The notes under the pieces were generated by a model. The model was given only the letters and a program-made list of their open reading frames with translations, did no database searches and had not been told where the DNA came from. A DNA stretch of 64,000 bases from Rosellinia necatrix (taxonomy: Eukaryota > Ascomycota > Sordariomycetes > Xylariales > Xylariaceae), in the NCBI GenBank assembly GCA_021209875.1, contig JAGYVD010000003.1, forward strand, positions 2,914,001 to 2,978,000. The letters are read 5' to 3'. Numbering within the stretch: the stretch's first letter is position 1; each line of letters opens with the position of its first letter. The translations under genes were made by a program, and so were the position numbers. Positions 19,517-32,203 of the stretch are shown one piece after another.

Positions 19517-20307
19517 TTAGTATCTGGGTTGTCCCTGAGGCTGGCCACTTTGCGGATCCGGGTAGCCGCCATATTGCGCAGGCATGCCGTAGCCTAAGCC
19601 GCGCTCGTTAACGATAGTCCAATACTAGTATGCTGGACCCCTGTGTAGGGGTGCGTGACTCTTACCCTGTACTGGTGTACTGTAAATGGCTGCTTGTGAG
19701 GGATAGCCCCCCCTTCCGTAAGCCATTGGTGGGTACATTGCCTGGGCATTTGGCACTCCGTAAGCCTGGTACGTGTGCGGCTGTTGTCCGTATGCTCCCC
19801 GCCCTTGGGGTCCACTTGAGCGGCCGTAGTTATTCTTTGGCCCGGTATCTGAGGCCTTGTCTACGCGGATTTCTCGTCCATCAAATCTACCCCGGGTTCG
19901 TAAAATGTCAGACTGTGATTATGATATCTCTCATCGGAGAATCCACATACTCAACATTGTTCATGCTAGCAATAGCCCTATCAGCGTCGGCCTCCATGGC
20001 GTATCGAACGAACCCAAAGCCACGACTTCGGCCAGTGTCTCGATCCTTCACAACAACCTACGTTCAACAACCTAGTTAGCTTATGTGCTCTATACCAATG
20101 GCACCCAACTCCATATTACAGCGCGTTAAGCAAATATGGGGGGCTAGGCGGCCTTACTGCTTCCTCGATGGGGCCAAATTCCTCGAACTTCTGTCTCAAG
20201 GTTGTCTCCTCAGTGTGCCATGCAAGGCCCCTAAACGTCTTATGTCAGGACGGTTCCAAAAGTTTCGGCTCCAGTTGCTTCTCTTACCCAATGAATAGTT
20301 TTGCCAT
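19517..20307 (-). CDS. Small glycine/glutamine-rich RRM RNA-binding protein
   Basis: A single-RRM RNA-binding protein of 165 residues, of the glycine-rich/cold-inducible type. Five exons: 20288-20307, 20158-20230, 19951-20057, 19666-19886 and 19517-19593. All phases agree, with donors GTAAGA, GTAAGG, GTATGT and GTAAGA. RNP2 is KLFIGGL (residues 3-9, split by intron 1) and RNP1 is RGFGFVRY (about residues 55-62). The RRM closes at about [13 protein letters not shown] low-complexity tail rich in Gly, Gln, Tyr and Pro follows ([13 protein letters not shown]...QPQGQPRY). Such proteins bind nuclear and cytoplasmic RNA as chaperones or splicing modulators; the exact role here is not known. Exon 1 is only 20 nt. 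Confidence 0.95.
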
Positions 20308-23300
20308 ATTCGCTAGCAGGAAGAAATGTCGCGAAACTGCCTATAGACAAGACTTAGTTGTGATAAGACAAGAGCGGGGGGTGAGTCGGTGACGGAGGTA
20401 ATATTGATAGATTTGAAGAGAGCTCCGGTAGCTTAGCTATAGTAGCGACTGTTTCGGGCCTTTGGTATTGTGTGAATGCAAAAGCGAAGGGCTAACGAAC
20501 GTGTTATAGCTGAATGATAACTGAGAGATGCCTGTTTAGAGAGAGGCTGATCCAGTCTGTTATATAGTCGTAAGAAAGTTCGGCTTATAGAATCAAAGAT
20601 AGTTCTGAGTAGCAGCTTTATCGTTTCTAATACACGGTGACTCCTAATAAGATTTGAAAGGAGGAACAGGCTGGTATATAGAGCGAGGTTGTCGAGTGCG
20701 TTTGCTGGTGGACCAGTTAGGGTATGAAAGTCAGCGACGAGAGTTAGGTACCGATACCCAGGGATTGAACGATATCCGTGAATGAGATAGAGCGCATGAG
20801 GGTGATCAATAGCTTCAACCAGTCTGCTTTATACTCCGTATTTAACGCGATGAGAGATGTGCACCAGGCCGTCGACTGGTTCGGTTCGACTTTCTCTTGT
20901 TAATCGAGGGGATTTCCTAATTGCCGATGTTGTCTGAAGACTGATTTGTGTGTACCAGCAGGGTTATCCCCAAACAACCATCAGACAGATGAGGTCAAAT
21001 CGCTTCTAGACGCTCGAGATCGAAAGAAGGAGACGATGTTCGAAACGGTATATCCAAATCACAAGGCACTTTACGAGGCGCACTGGGGATCTCCTGGCAA
21101 TGAGTAAGAATTAGCGACCATCGAGAGCTAGGGCATAAGAAGCAAGGTTTCTATGGGTCGTGAGTGACATGTACATGCTTGTCACAGGAGAATACATTGT
21201 ATATTGCTCCACAAACCTTCTGTTATTGACTGGTGTGAGACCGAGGTTGCCAGGATCTTTAGGTTGGGTGCTTGACATCTCCTGTGAGGCTAACACAGTT
21301 TCGCAATCCTTGTCAAAATCGCGATGATCACCAAACTAGCTTTCATGCTTGTTACCTGGGTAGTTCCTCTCCTTCTTGAACGGATTTGGTCTTGGTTCTC
21401 GTGCGGCCCCAGTATAGGTACCAAGATGATATACAAGCTGTTCACGAGCAAAGGCATTACATGGAAGCGTTTTGCCGGCAATGCCTACCAAGTATTCGAG
21501 CATTGGTAGTTATGGGGGTGGCATTTCAGGGGCGAGTGTGCTCGACCAACCCCAGAATATGCCATTGAAGAGGCGATGACGAGAAAAAGATCCACTGGTC
21601 CACGATAAGGCCAGGGACTGCTAAGATTGCTCTGTACGAGTAAGAACGATGGTTTTGCTTAGAGAAATCGAGTCCAGCGGCTTGAGGGGTAGCCAAGCCC
21701 GTCGAAAGCTGTTTCAATAAATGTATATCATCAGATTGGCCGATAACTAGGTGGTGATGTTGCCATGAATAGCAGCATTTTCCAAGTAAGGTAAGACCGA
21801 TTTGGCAATGACGCCGGCGGATGATCCTAGCCATAATCCGCGGTAACTTGAACCCCTCATCGTCTATTCCTCGATTCCTCGGCTCCTTGACTCCTCGACT
21901 CCTCGAGTTCTTGATTCCTCAGCGCCTCACGGGGTTAGAGAATAACGACACACAAGTTATACCAATCACAACGGGACTGGACTATCTCGTTAGCGGCGGT
22001 TGGTCAAGCCGATCCGTACCGAATGGGTCAATGGTGGTGGGCCACGAAGGAGACAGTGCCCTCTCCACCCTCGACTTAGCGGCATTTGACGCTCTACGAA
22101 ACTTTAGAAATGGTGGAAACGGAGGGGGAGGCGGCGCTTGAGCAGGCGAACGGTGGTCGGGTTTTGACTGAAGCAGGACGGGCATGACATGTCAAGGCTG
22201 ACTCGATATAGAAGCTTCCACGCGCTACCTGATGAGATGAGAGACGTACGTGTTTGAGATAGACGAGACTGACGAATGTGGGCGAACCCGATACACGGGG
22301 TGTTCCGTAATGCTGAGGGTTGGGGATGCGGCTATCCACGCAAGTTCTTTGGCCGTCATGCACTGTTTGACGCCTCCAGTTTCCAATGACTTGGCAGGTG
22401 TGGCAGGTAGACGTAGCATCGGCCGGTCTAGGGCGCTGGTGGTTGACGATACCGGCGCGAGAACGGTGAAGATCTATATCCATATTGTGTCGAGGAGTCG
22501 ATCATAGCTGACTCGGATAACGAAGGGGAATGGAATTTCATCAGCCATATAGGCAGGAGCAGATACCTACTACATACGTAGGCAGGAGCAGATACGTGTT
22601 ACCTACCCACTAGGTACGCAGTAAACCAGGGAGGCTCATCCGGCTAAGGACGTAGTTACTTGGTACCTACGCTATGCTGTCTGCGGGTACTGAGCAGGTA
22701 GTAGTGAGCCGGGAGAGAAATTTGTACCGCCAAGCCCGACCTAGGCAAGGTACGTTTACCACTTTGGGGTGCTAAGGTTTTCGTTAAAGCTTGGCAAGGA
22801 AGATCCCCGGTATCCACAGAGACATGTAGTGCACACTAGGTATAGCATAGTTACCGTACGTTAAAGCCAGCGGTTGGTGCTACAGCTCGCATGGGGCAAG
22901 GCAAGGTTACCTAGGTAGCTATTCTGGGATTTGGGGACTTTACAGGTACGCTCAGCTACATCTACCCGGTTGGTTACTTACATACCTGTCACAGTGTAGG
23001 TAGGTAGGTAGGTAGGTAGGTAGGTAGTATTTGGATAGCTCAAAATCGTTATAACTACCTACCTACCGACCTACCTACTTAATCAATTGCGCACAGGTAC
23101 CCAGAGACCACGACATGGACGTTTGGAGAGAAGCAACCCTGTGTCAGAGAATCGCATGGGGATCCGAGATAAACTCAGCTTTCATACAGATATAGGTCCT
23201 TTTCGGGTATGGTCTCGGCATCCAGTGTACCAGCGTATGCAGTATCTGACAGGGACACCCAGTGCGACTCTCGCTAACGCATCTCTCTACTTCGTACCTA

Positions 23301-25025
23301 TGTGAAGAAAAAATTATATATATATGTAGTTATGTGTATATGTATATGTATATATATATATAGATGGAGGTAGGAATTCGGCAAATCGTATACACCTCGA
23401 AGCCTCCTCGTAATGGACTCGCTTATCAGCCTGCAGTGACCGTACACATAACCCCTTAACAAGAGGTGGCCCATCTATCTGCTGCGAGAATCGTCGTCAG
23501 CGCGATGGCTTAGTGCTCCCACGCATGACGTGTAGGGAGACTGGGCAGAAGATGGAGCTTACAATTTGTATTTGAAGTCTTGTTTTTGGTGTCGCGGTGA
23601 GTTTCAAGTCGTGGTGCCTGGACCGCCCGTTGTCTGCGCCCAAGGCACATATAGCAACAGCAATCAATACCGTAGTGTGCTATCGTGAGTGGTATTTTCG
23701 TGGTTTACCGACCGGGTCACCAGCCGAAGTATACTATGTAAAGTATGGTATAGTGTGAACCCCCCGAGATCTTAGTCCCTATAGGTGAGATCAATTAACA
23801 ACAAGGGTGAGAGGCACGGGAGCGCGAGTCCCCACGGTTCGCGCTCAAGCGTCTTATGCTCTTTCTTCTCATTCGGTAGCCTATCCAGCCCGTTATCTCT
23901 TCAAGTCCTCGGTTCTATACTTTTATCATATAATATATGTTGCATTAAATTATGGCAGTAGACCATTCCGAGTCCTGGCGGCTTACGGGTAGTAAAGCGA
24001 CAGAAGCAGGTTATGTATAAAGATACTACTGAGGTTGTCCATTTATCTGCCTACCTACCCAGGTATCTTTTGTAAGAGGCATGTATACCTGCCACCCAGA
24101 ATAGATATTCATAGGAGGGGGAGGGGTGGTAAAGTCCACCCCGCTTCCCCGACCAAGAAACGGCCTTGTGAACAAAACGAACACCTCCTCGGGCAGCTAC
24201 CTCGAGAAGGTTTATATCGGGAAAACATGCTAAATGCCAAAATACCTACCTCCCCTACCTGCTCAAGTAGGTAAGTACTAGGTATGGCCTATAGGTAAGT
24301 AGGTAGGTAGATACCTACAGGACAGGTGCAGACAACCTTACGCCCACGTGACGGGACGTGCCGAACGGACATTTGATTAAGCCCTGCTGCAGTCCAATGA
24401 GAGAGGTAAGGTAGGTAGCATCTTATATCTTTTGGTACATCTGCTACCTACCTTATCTCTTGGGCGTGGGCTTCTAATAGCAGAATATCTTCCGCAGGGA
24501 AGGCACCTAACTACCTGGGTACTCCATCGTCATGCATGCAATGCAAGGATCGACGAGGCAGGGAAAGGGCAAGCAGGCAGGTATTCAAGTTTCATCGACT
24601 CCTGGGTAAGGTACCTGAAGGCGGGAAACCACATGCGGGATATCCACCTGCTTGCTTTCCTAATACTTACCTAAGGTAGGAGGTAGGTAGGTTAGATATG
24701 GAAAAAGACGGGAGGGAGGCAGGTGCCTTGGGCGCGCATGGACGGGCTCGACAGGCCCTTGCTTTTTGCCCCAGGTAGGTTACCCAGATGGGTAGTGGCC
24801 TGGATGGGTAGCGCTTCGGTGCGGCTTCGATGCGGCTTCTCGTCTCGGGCTCATAACGGGTAGCGAGGAGAGAGCATTGCCCACACAGAGGACCACGAGC
24901 CGGCAGCGCGTGCCGGGACGCCTCAGGGTGCTGTACTGCTGGCCTCCCATCGCTTATCGGCCACCTGCTACCCCTCTACCCGCTGAGTTTCAGTAGCTCC
25001 TTGCTGCTTCACCGTATGCGTGGAA
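20308..25025. other. 4.7-kb gene-free stretch with TAGG repeats
   Basis: I find no gene I can support. Small opposed open frames at 21821-22141 (+), 22225-22419 (-) and 22094-22483 (-) look partly protein-like but match nothing I recognise. A (TAGG)n tract lies at 22997-23027 and a TA-rich tract at 23308-23362. Many TAGGTACCTAC motifs occur at 22560-23075 and 24040-24700. The last 300 bp should include the promoter of the gene at 25026. Confidence 0.5.
22997..23027. repeat. (TAGG)n tandem repeat
   Basis: About eight head-to-tail TAGG units, answered by CCTACCTACC on the same strand at about 23058-23079, so the two could pair as an inverted repeat. Confidence 0.92.
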
Positions 25026-27866
25026 ATGGGCCACCAGGAGTCATCTCCACCTCGTCAACGTCATCGCGTGCCTCACCAACGTCACCGTCACCGCCGCCGC
25101 CGTCGTCGCTATTCAGCCGTCCAAACGACCAGCCCTAAAGAGCCTCTAAGCTTGGGAAGGTTGAACCGAGAGTCCCACGCGCCAAATAGCCATGTCGCTG
25201 TGGAGAGCTGGCTGGGGCAAGTGACAGCTCCTGTTCCCACAACGCGGCTCGTATCGCCGGACTCTCGAAACCGGTCGGCCCAGAGCAAAAAACGTCCTCG
25301 TTCCCGAGATAGGGGTAGCTCTCCCTGTCGCCAGCATGCCAGGCGCGTAGATCCATTGTGGAGGCCGCAGCACATCCCTCCCGCTCGGGGCTCCTTGTCT
25401 CCTCGCCTCCCACCACGGACGACTTACAAGAGCAATCTAAAGCGATATAAACGAAGTAGCGGCGATAGCTCGCTGATCAGTGACCCAAATACTCGCCGAG
25501 AACTCCGGGAACGGGTCCACATAGAAAACACATCTGGATGCGAAGGGAGTTCATGCCACCATCCCCTAGGCCAGGCAGAGGTGGCCATCGTAGGTACTTC
25601 ATCGCCCGCCTCTCATACGGGCATCTTGCCGGCTTTCGAGAAACGGCGCAGGCATAAAACAAGAGCAGACAAGTATGACATCCATAAGTCAGACAGTCGT
25701 AGGAGAAGGGGAAGGGGAAAATCCTCGGATCGAGACGAGAATCGACCAAGAGCATCCAAGTTGAAGAGTAGGAAGCACAGAGCTATAGGGAAGAATGCGA
25801 TGAACAACTTCTCCTCTGAGGCGGTTCTTAATAATCGAATCACAGTATGCGCCCCAAGTGAAGCAGTATAGTTTATCCCCTCCCTAACCGATATCCAGGT
25901 CCAGACCAACCTAAAACCTGGCCTCTTCAACAATAAGCGTATGTCAAGGAAACGCCCAAGTAAGTGTAGCTAGCACAGTGTGTAGCAATTAACTAATGAG
26001 TCGCGGGAAGTTAGCGACCTCTCTTTCTCAGAAATGCCGCTTCCTGCATATCACGAGTGCGACGTACGACAACAGAAAGGCTTATCAAGTTCTCGTCGAA
26101 CCGAACTGCGACGTGAGAGTCGAGAACTTGAACAGGTTTCTTCGTTCTTTTTACCCCCTTGCACCGGCACCAAGCAGCATAATGCAAAGCCAGCCGGATC
26201 TGGGGGAAACGAGAATGTCAGAGATAAGAAATTAATCCATAGAGCCGATGCGATATTCCGAACCTACCGAGATTCTTCTGTAGCCTCATCCTCACTCCCC
26301 GACCGCCCTCGAAGCTGCTGCCAACAGTCCTTTATATTTGAGGAAAATCCCCGCTCAGTCCCTACTGTTACACTGGATAATGCTCATTGCCCTCCCGGCT
26401 CTAGTGGAACAACAACATATTTTACATGGTCCAGCACTCAACACTCGGCCATAGCTAGAGAATCCCCGGATAGCGTACAACCAAGGTCCATGGAGGGGAG
26501 AGGGCTGGCAACACCAAAGGACGTGAGAAGAGCTTTGGCTGCCACTGGTATCTATAAGGACACAGGTATTGGTCCACAGGATACCGCAAATGGCCAATAT
26601 AAAAGCGCACTGGAAACACATAGCGAATCGTCGTCCTCCCAACACAATAGTGTAGTTAATCATAATAACAACTATGGGAGGCAGGTGCTGGCTACGGATC
26701 TGAATCTAAAGATGGATTCAAGGTGTTCGAATGATAATGAACTTCCAGTAGCACAGCTTGCCCATCTAGAAGAGCGGTGGAATATAATACTCCCTCCCGA
26801 GTGGAAGTCACGGAGGCCGCAAAAGGCTGAAGTGCCGTTGGGAGCCGAGTCACAAGAACGCTCAGTTGTGGATATTCCAACAAGCACACGACCCCTAAGT
26901 CGTCAGGGTCTGTTGCAGGATGCTCATACTGGACCGGCCCAATATGCATGGCATCATGGGGATCATGATTCCGGTACCAAGCCGCGCCTCATAGTTAAGA
27001 GCCCTGCATCATCCCATCTAAATCCGGACCCGGCTCTAGATCATACAGTCCATGCTGATCAATGTCAAGATACAATTTCTTCTAGGGACGCAATGCCGCC
27101 TCCTCCCCTTCCTTGTGCCAATAACACGGCGCCGAGAGACAATCTTAATACTTCGCTGGGTCTTAAAACGGCCACATCTTCTGACACTCATGTTCAAGTT
27201 TCTAGCTGTGAACATGCAAGAGAAACAACCACCTATAAAGTTATAGGGCATCCACGTGAGCTAGGCAGAGAACCTGGGAAGGTCATTTCTACTCTCGACT
27301 CGGCCTCTTGGATACCCCAAGCAGCGACTTCCAGTATCGTCAACTATGAACGAGGCAAAACACTATCTAGGCTAAGTATGAGATCGCCAATATACGAAAG
27401 TCAGGGTAAACGAGATGATTCCCAGGATGCCTTGTACCATTCCCTGCCTCATGGGACGCATATGGCAACAGAAAGCATGGGGGAGACTATAGCTGATTTT
27501 ATCGCAAGAATTGAAAGTGAGGTCGAGGAACCAGGACACTTCAATGAATACCACCAATCAGAATCAACCGCAGAGAATCAAGGACTTCCACTAAGCTTGG
27601 TAATAGACGCCCCCAACCGCCAGAATCAACACCTGGGAGTGCCCGAGTTATCACCGATACAATGTCACCAGTTTCTAATCGATATAATGGATCTCGAACT
27701 CGAAGGCACGCACGAGACGGGTCGTGATCCCTCCCAGCATGAAGCATTAGCAACGCCCATTAAGGATACGTCTATGATGATGCCCGTAGACGACCCGAGG
27801 GAAAATACTGATGAGTTTCTCGACATGGCGAGCTTTTGGAGACCAAATCGGTTCTCACAGTTTTGA
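25026..27866 (+). CDS. Large Arg/Ser-rich protein of unknown function
   Basis: Three exons, 25026-25844, 25899-25959 and 26011-27866, encode 911 residues. All phases agree (donors GTATGC and GTAAGT; a TTAACTAAT branch-point-like element precedes the last acceptor). The start MGHQESSPPRQRHR is the first in-frame ATG. Residues 1-60 are very basic (a run of Arg/His). A second Arg/Lys-rich block is at about 215-265, and a conserved-looking block spans the introns (NLKPGLFNNKR, then SDLSFSEMPLP). A motif TYFTWSST precedes RALAATGIYKDTGIG. The C-terminal half is Ser/Thr/Asp-rich and probably disordered, ending ASFWRPNRFSQF. The layout suggests a nuclear scaffold with short conserved motifs, but I do not recognise a named family and assign no function. 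Confidence 0.78.
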
Positions 27867-27937
27867 ACGTATCAACTTAGATGCCATAGTTCTTGTGAAT
27901 ATACAAAATACTTGCCTTAAAACGCACCTGGGTTTCT

Positions 27938-29087
27938 TTATTCAGGTTCCTGGTCTTTCCACTTACTCCTTAGACTTTCGACGTCCATTTGGCAACTCTC
28001 AGCCTTGGCGACAATGGACCTAGCCTTGCCCACAACAGGTGCGTCGATCATGGCACCGTCGAGGGTCCAGGCGCCCCTGCCTGCACCCGATGCCTTCTCA
28101 TCGGCAATCATAACACGCACAGCCCACTCGACCTCCTTCTCGCCTGGCGCAAATAGGCGGTGCACCGTCTCGACCTGCGAGGGGTGGATACACTGCTTGC
28201 CGTTGAAACCCATGGCCTTGCCGCCCCGGCACTCTTCCTCCAAGCGTGCGAGCCCCTCATCCCCTTTGTATGAGGTGCATACGAGGTCTATCGTGCTAGG
28301 TAAGGAAGCGGCGCGTGCGGCAGTAGCGATGGCGGAGCGCGCGTACAGGAACTCGGAGAGCGAAGGCGTCCGCGTGAGAGACATGTCAAGAGCGAAGTCC
28401 TCGGCCGCGAAGATCAGGCCGGAGAGGTACGGCGACGCGGCGCATATGGAAGATAGATCCATTATGGCGCGCGCCGACTCGATCAGGGCTATCAGCCGTA
28501 TAGGGCGCGCGGGAGACAAGGGTGACGACGACGACGAAGAAGAAGAAGGGACAGAGGCGTGCCGCTCGGGCGCCAGGTGGCGGAGCGCATCCGTGACGAA
28601 GGTCAGGTCACTCGCGCTGTTCACCTTGGGCACCACGATGGCGTCGACCCGCGGCAGCTTCGCGAGGGCGGTCAGGTCGTCGAGCGCGAAGGGCGTCGAG
28701 ACGGCGTTGATGCGCACGGCGAGCTCGCGTATCGCGGCGGGCCGCGACGGGAGGCCCGCCAGGTGCTCGCGCAGCGCCGCCCGGCCCCGCGGCTTCGCGG
28801 CCGGCGTCACGGAGTCCTCGAGATCGTAGGTCACGTTGTCGCTCGTCAGGCCCAGGGACTTAGTCAGCATCCGCGGCGAGGAGGCCGGCACTACACCGCG
28901 TCGTCTATCGTGTCAGCCAGCTAAGCTATGCGCCTGCCAATGTTGCCCGAGGTGTAGAGATATGTGTGGACCGAACTCCCGGGGAAGGGGGACGCGGTTG
29001 AGCGATTGGCAATTCGCGGATTAGATAGTAGACGGGCTTACCGTAGAGCAAGGCTCGCCTCAGTATTGCACTCGAACTTGCCGCCAT
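27938..29087 (-). CDS. CitE/CLYBL-family (HpcH/HpaI aldolase) acyl-CoA lyase
   Basis: Two exons, 29042-29087 and 27938-28890, encode 332 residues; the donor is GTAAGC. The split codon joins RRALLY to VPASSPRML, the standard opening of the family. Diagnostic features: YDLEDSV (metal and substrate loop), AIVVPKVNS, LIALIESARAIMDL (acidic metal ligand) and GLIFAAEDFALDM. The C-terminal CIHPSQVETVHRLF region closes the barrel. Members include citrate lyase beta, malyl/citramalyl-CoA lyase and mitochondrial CLYBL; which CoA ester is cleaved here cannot be told. The short N-terminus (MAASSSAILRRALLY) could be a weak mitochondrial signal. The gene is convergent with the Arg/Ser-rich gene, with only 71 bp between stop codons. 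Its coding DNA is far more GC-rich than that neighbour's. Confidence 0.93.
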
Positions 29088-30334
29088 CGTGGGGTCATGG
29101 GCAGGCTCAGTTGATTGGCGGTCAGCCTAACGTATTGACCTCGTGCCGTTGTAGGAGGTAAGTTTGTGTGTTTGTCGTCATCCGGCAACCGTCATACCTA
29201 GCACCTAGCGGGAACTAAGTTAGGGCCGAGGCTAATGGTGTTAACTTCGGGGATAAAAATATCCTAATTTGTATTTTCTCAACTGTCTTGGTGCCTACAT
29301 TGCTAAGGTCGCCAAGTACTTGCATTCCCCTAAACATTCCAAATCCCTCTGGAAGTTCGCCAGAGCACACTGCCCGCGTCGACGAGGTGGGTATGTACAC
29401 ACTCTATCTATAAAGGGTCTTTAATACCAAAGTATGGGTTACCATTCGCGCAGTTGGTTGGTAAGTCATGAACGAGTATCATGACGCTTGCGAGAGGCCG
29501 AAGCCTCGACATGCTTCAATCCCAACACCAGTGTCTACGGCATTCGAAATCACGAGAGGTGTAAATGTTATCAAGCCGCCGAGTGCAATGGATAGACAGG
29601 GTCCGTCACTGATATCAACAGCTCGTCAGTCTTTCGGCAAAGTATGACGAGTATGATGTGTTGGTGATATTTTCACTTACTTCGTTTGGCCAAGAAGAGA
29701 TGCAACGCATGGTTAGGTATGCTTAGGGCCTTATTCCCTTTATCGGGTGTCTGCTCTCCGCCGGGCTAGACTTTCCCGAAAGAACCATAAACGAACTCGC
29801 CCCAACAGCCGACCCGATTCATCGTCTAGCTTTTTTGGCTAGTCACCGCTACTTCGTAATTCAGAGCCCCCTATCATTTGTAGAAGCGGCTCGCTCAAGA
29901 ACGGAACTGGCGATTTCCTAGTCATCCTCGTGTATGTTTATAAATGGGAATGGTAGGGAAGTAGCAAGTCGAAGTAAAACTACCATTAATCCCAAGTTAG
30001 CATGTGAGAGCCAGCCCGACTGTTCCCGAAGCCAGATAGAAACAAGGGGTTCAAGTTGTTGGTTCGGGAATACTATAGCCCCTTCTGCAAAACCATCATT
30101 ATTCTTCAAGTACCACGCGGAAGGGCGGCGGCCCCTTACCGGAAAACCCGGCGTATTTTTCGAGGCCAATGACTTTTGCCTAAGTAGAGACATCGAGGGT
30201 TCTTGATCAATTGATCACCGACGGCACCGATAACGAGTCATATCTCAAAGATTCTCTGCGGATAGTTTCTAGGTACTATCAAAAGCCGAGAGAGCCGTCT
30301 TAAGGATTCGCGGGTAGATCTGAGCCGAGATGCT

Positions 30335-30358
30335 CGAGAGAGAGAGAGAGAGAGAGAG
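30335..30358. repeat. (GA)12 microsatellite
   Basis: A pure GA dinucleotide run in a gene-free stretch. Confidence 0.95.
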
Positions 30359-31391
30359 TGGGTTCATAACCCAGACGACGAGATTCGACCCTGGGATGGC
30401 GAGGTAGTCACAGTAGGGTCACTACACAGATGGCGTTCTGGAATTCAAAAACGCGTCTTTGCCTTGGCTTATGCCCACTTCCCGAGACTGGCCCCATGTC
30501 GCTGTCCTCTAAAGACTCCTCTAGACCCAACCATGGGGGCTTGGAACTTGTCGTCGCACTTCCGAAACTCCTATTCCCTCTCTGCATGTTGCTTCAGATA
30601 AACCTCAACATGGTATATCAAGCCATTTTGGTACACTGGTACACTGGGGCCAAGTAGTCCCGCCTGGCGTGCTCAGTCAACCGGAAACCAGTTTTGTTCC
30701 CAACGTCGGTCTCGGGAATGACGCGATGCTATTTCTAGCACCACCATGTGCCGCTAGCTGACGGGTGAATCACATCAGGCTAGGGAGATGTTGACGATGG
30801 TGTGTCGTTTTCAGCCATCCTCGGCATCTCGAACGAACAAGGGCCTTACATCGTGAAGTAGCCTCAGCCCACCTGAGGTAGTGTTTTGTTGCAAAATGCT
30901 GCGTTCACGGTCCGTCAACGATGAATCCTTGGTCGCTGGGCTCATCTAGACGAGTAGCGACGGAAGCCTGGGCTTGAGCAGGCTCGCATATCTCGATACC
31001 AAAAATAGAGCCTTCAGGAGGAACAGCATCGTCATTATCGCATCCTTGCAGGGTCTGTTCATCGTCGCGCCTACGATGGCCGTATTATCGGCGGTTTTAT
31101 AACGGTACGGACCATAGGTTATCATGCGAATTTCCCATTTTAATCATTACCGCTTGGCGTGGAACAGATGATTGCGACGCCGCGGTGCATGAACTAACAC
31201 CATCCATGGTTCGCTAAGAGACTCGACCCGGGTAAATGACCCCGGATATTTAGATGATACGGCCCAGTTCTCACCAAGCCTCATATATCGAAATTGCGTC
31301 TAGATGAAGTTCCGAACCCTGCTTGCAGGTCGCCTATTCTATTCTAGATTCTTATCTTTTCCTGTGTATGGCGGCGCCGACGAGATCGGGT

Positions 31392-31399
31392 TATATAAA
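31392..31399 (+). promoter_or_regulatory. TATA box (TATATAAA)
   Basis: A strong TATA element about 125-130 bp upstream of the ATG at 31523, suggesting a regulated, inducible promoter for the secreted repeat protein. Confidence 0.65.
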
Positions 31400-31522
31400 T
31401 ACAGAAGTGATCGACGATGACGAGGCAAGGACCTTCCTAGGAACAGGAGTAAGACAAAGACATCTTCATACCACCGAGAACCACCCTTAACTATAAGTTT
31501 TCGCAATCAGCGACGGAGAAAC

Positions 31523-32203
31523 ATGATGTACCGATCAGTCTTGGCCTCGCTTGCCCTTGTGGCCCTGGTTCAGGCGGCCCCCATCACGGAGGCTACGAAG
31601 ACGACCGGGAACTCGGTAGGAGATGCGACAGACGGGGGAATAATCATCCCTAAGCCCACCTTCATTCTCTTCCCACCCGTCACCGGCCCGATCAAGCCAT
31701 CGGACAAGCGAGACACCGAGGTGAAGGAGCGTCAGTTCAGCTGGGGAGATCCGACTACGGGGTGGAACCCCCCGGCCACGGGCGGCGGCGACACAACCAT
31801 CGGGACGCCGATCGGGGGTGGGTTGAACCCCCCCGCCACGGGCGGCGGCGACACAACCATCGGAACGCCAATCGGGGGTGGGTTAAACCCATCGAACAAG
31901 CGCCAGACGATAATCTCTGGCTCGGACCCGGTCAAGGCTAAGATCATCGCGCTGGAACTCGAGTACGAGACTCTGCTCCAAACATTCGGCACCAAGGGGC
32001 CCAAGCCCATCCAGAACCGTCTCAAGGCGATCAAGGAAGAACTTCTCAAGTACGGCATCACCATTATTCAATCTCCGGATGGCACCACCACGACATTCAC
32101 GCCGGGCAAGCGCGATTTCACCTTCCCCGTCGGTTCCCTTCCCGGTGGTCCTCTGATCCCGGAGAACCCCATCCCGGGCGGTCCGTTGGAGCCAAGCACC
32201 TAA
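31523..32203 (+). CDS. Secreted Kex2-processed repeat protein (KEP-like)
   Basis: A single exon of 226 residues. Residues 1-19 (MMYRSVLASLALVALVQAA) are a signal peptide. Lys-Arg pairs at 62-63, 126-127 and 196-197, plus an Arg-containing site at 69-70, would let the Golgi protease Kex2 cut the proprotein. Between the first and second sites lie two identical 20-residue repeats, starting NPPATGGGDTTIG (residues 82-101 and 102-121). Residues about 133-185 form a charged, probably helical segment (KAKIIALELEYETLL). The product after the last site is Pro/Gly-rich (DFTFPVGSLPGG...). Fungal KEPs yield peptides used as pheromone-like signals, repellents or ribosomal peptide natural products. There is no neighbouring UstY-type oxidase, so a cyclic product is not suggested. 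Function unknown. Confidence 0.85.
   Translation: MMYRSVLASLALVALVQAAPITEATKTTGNSVGDATDGGIIIPKPTFILFPPVTGPIKPSDKRDTEVKERQFSWGDPTTGWNPPATGGGDTTIGTPIGGGLNPPATGGGDTTIGTPIGGGLNPSNKRQTIISGSDPVKAKIIALELEYETLLQTFGTKGPKPIQNRLKAIKEELLKYGITIIQSPDGTTTTFTPGKRDFTFPVGSLPGGPLIPENPIPGGPLEPST
31761..31880 (+). repeat. 60-bp tandem repeat, two units
   Basis: Two copies of exactly 60 bp (31761-31820 and 31821-31880), nearly identical in DNA and identical in the encoded 20 residues. This implies recent duplication or ongoing homogenisation. Confidence 0.93.

Larger units (their letters stand above)
29088..31522. other. Intergenic, 2.4 kb
   Basis: No supportable gene. A (GA)12 microsatellite is at 30335-30358. 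The last 150 bp contain a TATA box for the secreted repeat protein. The small open frames here carry nothing I recognise. Confidence 0.55.

Noticed and set aside
28005..28924. Plus-strand open frames of 274 and 121 residues
   Set aside because: They are antisense to the clearly identified CitE/CLYBL gene.
30335..30410. A possible tRNA near ATTCGACCCTGGGATGGCG
   Set aside because: No matching acceptor stem, anticodon arm or spacing could be built around it. No tRNA or rRNA gene was found elsewhere in the window.
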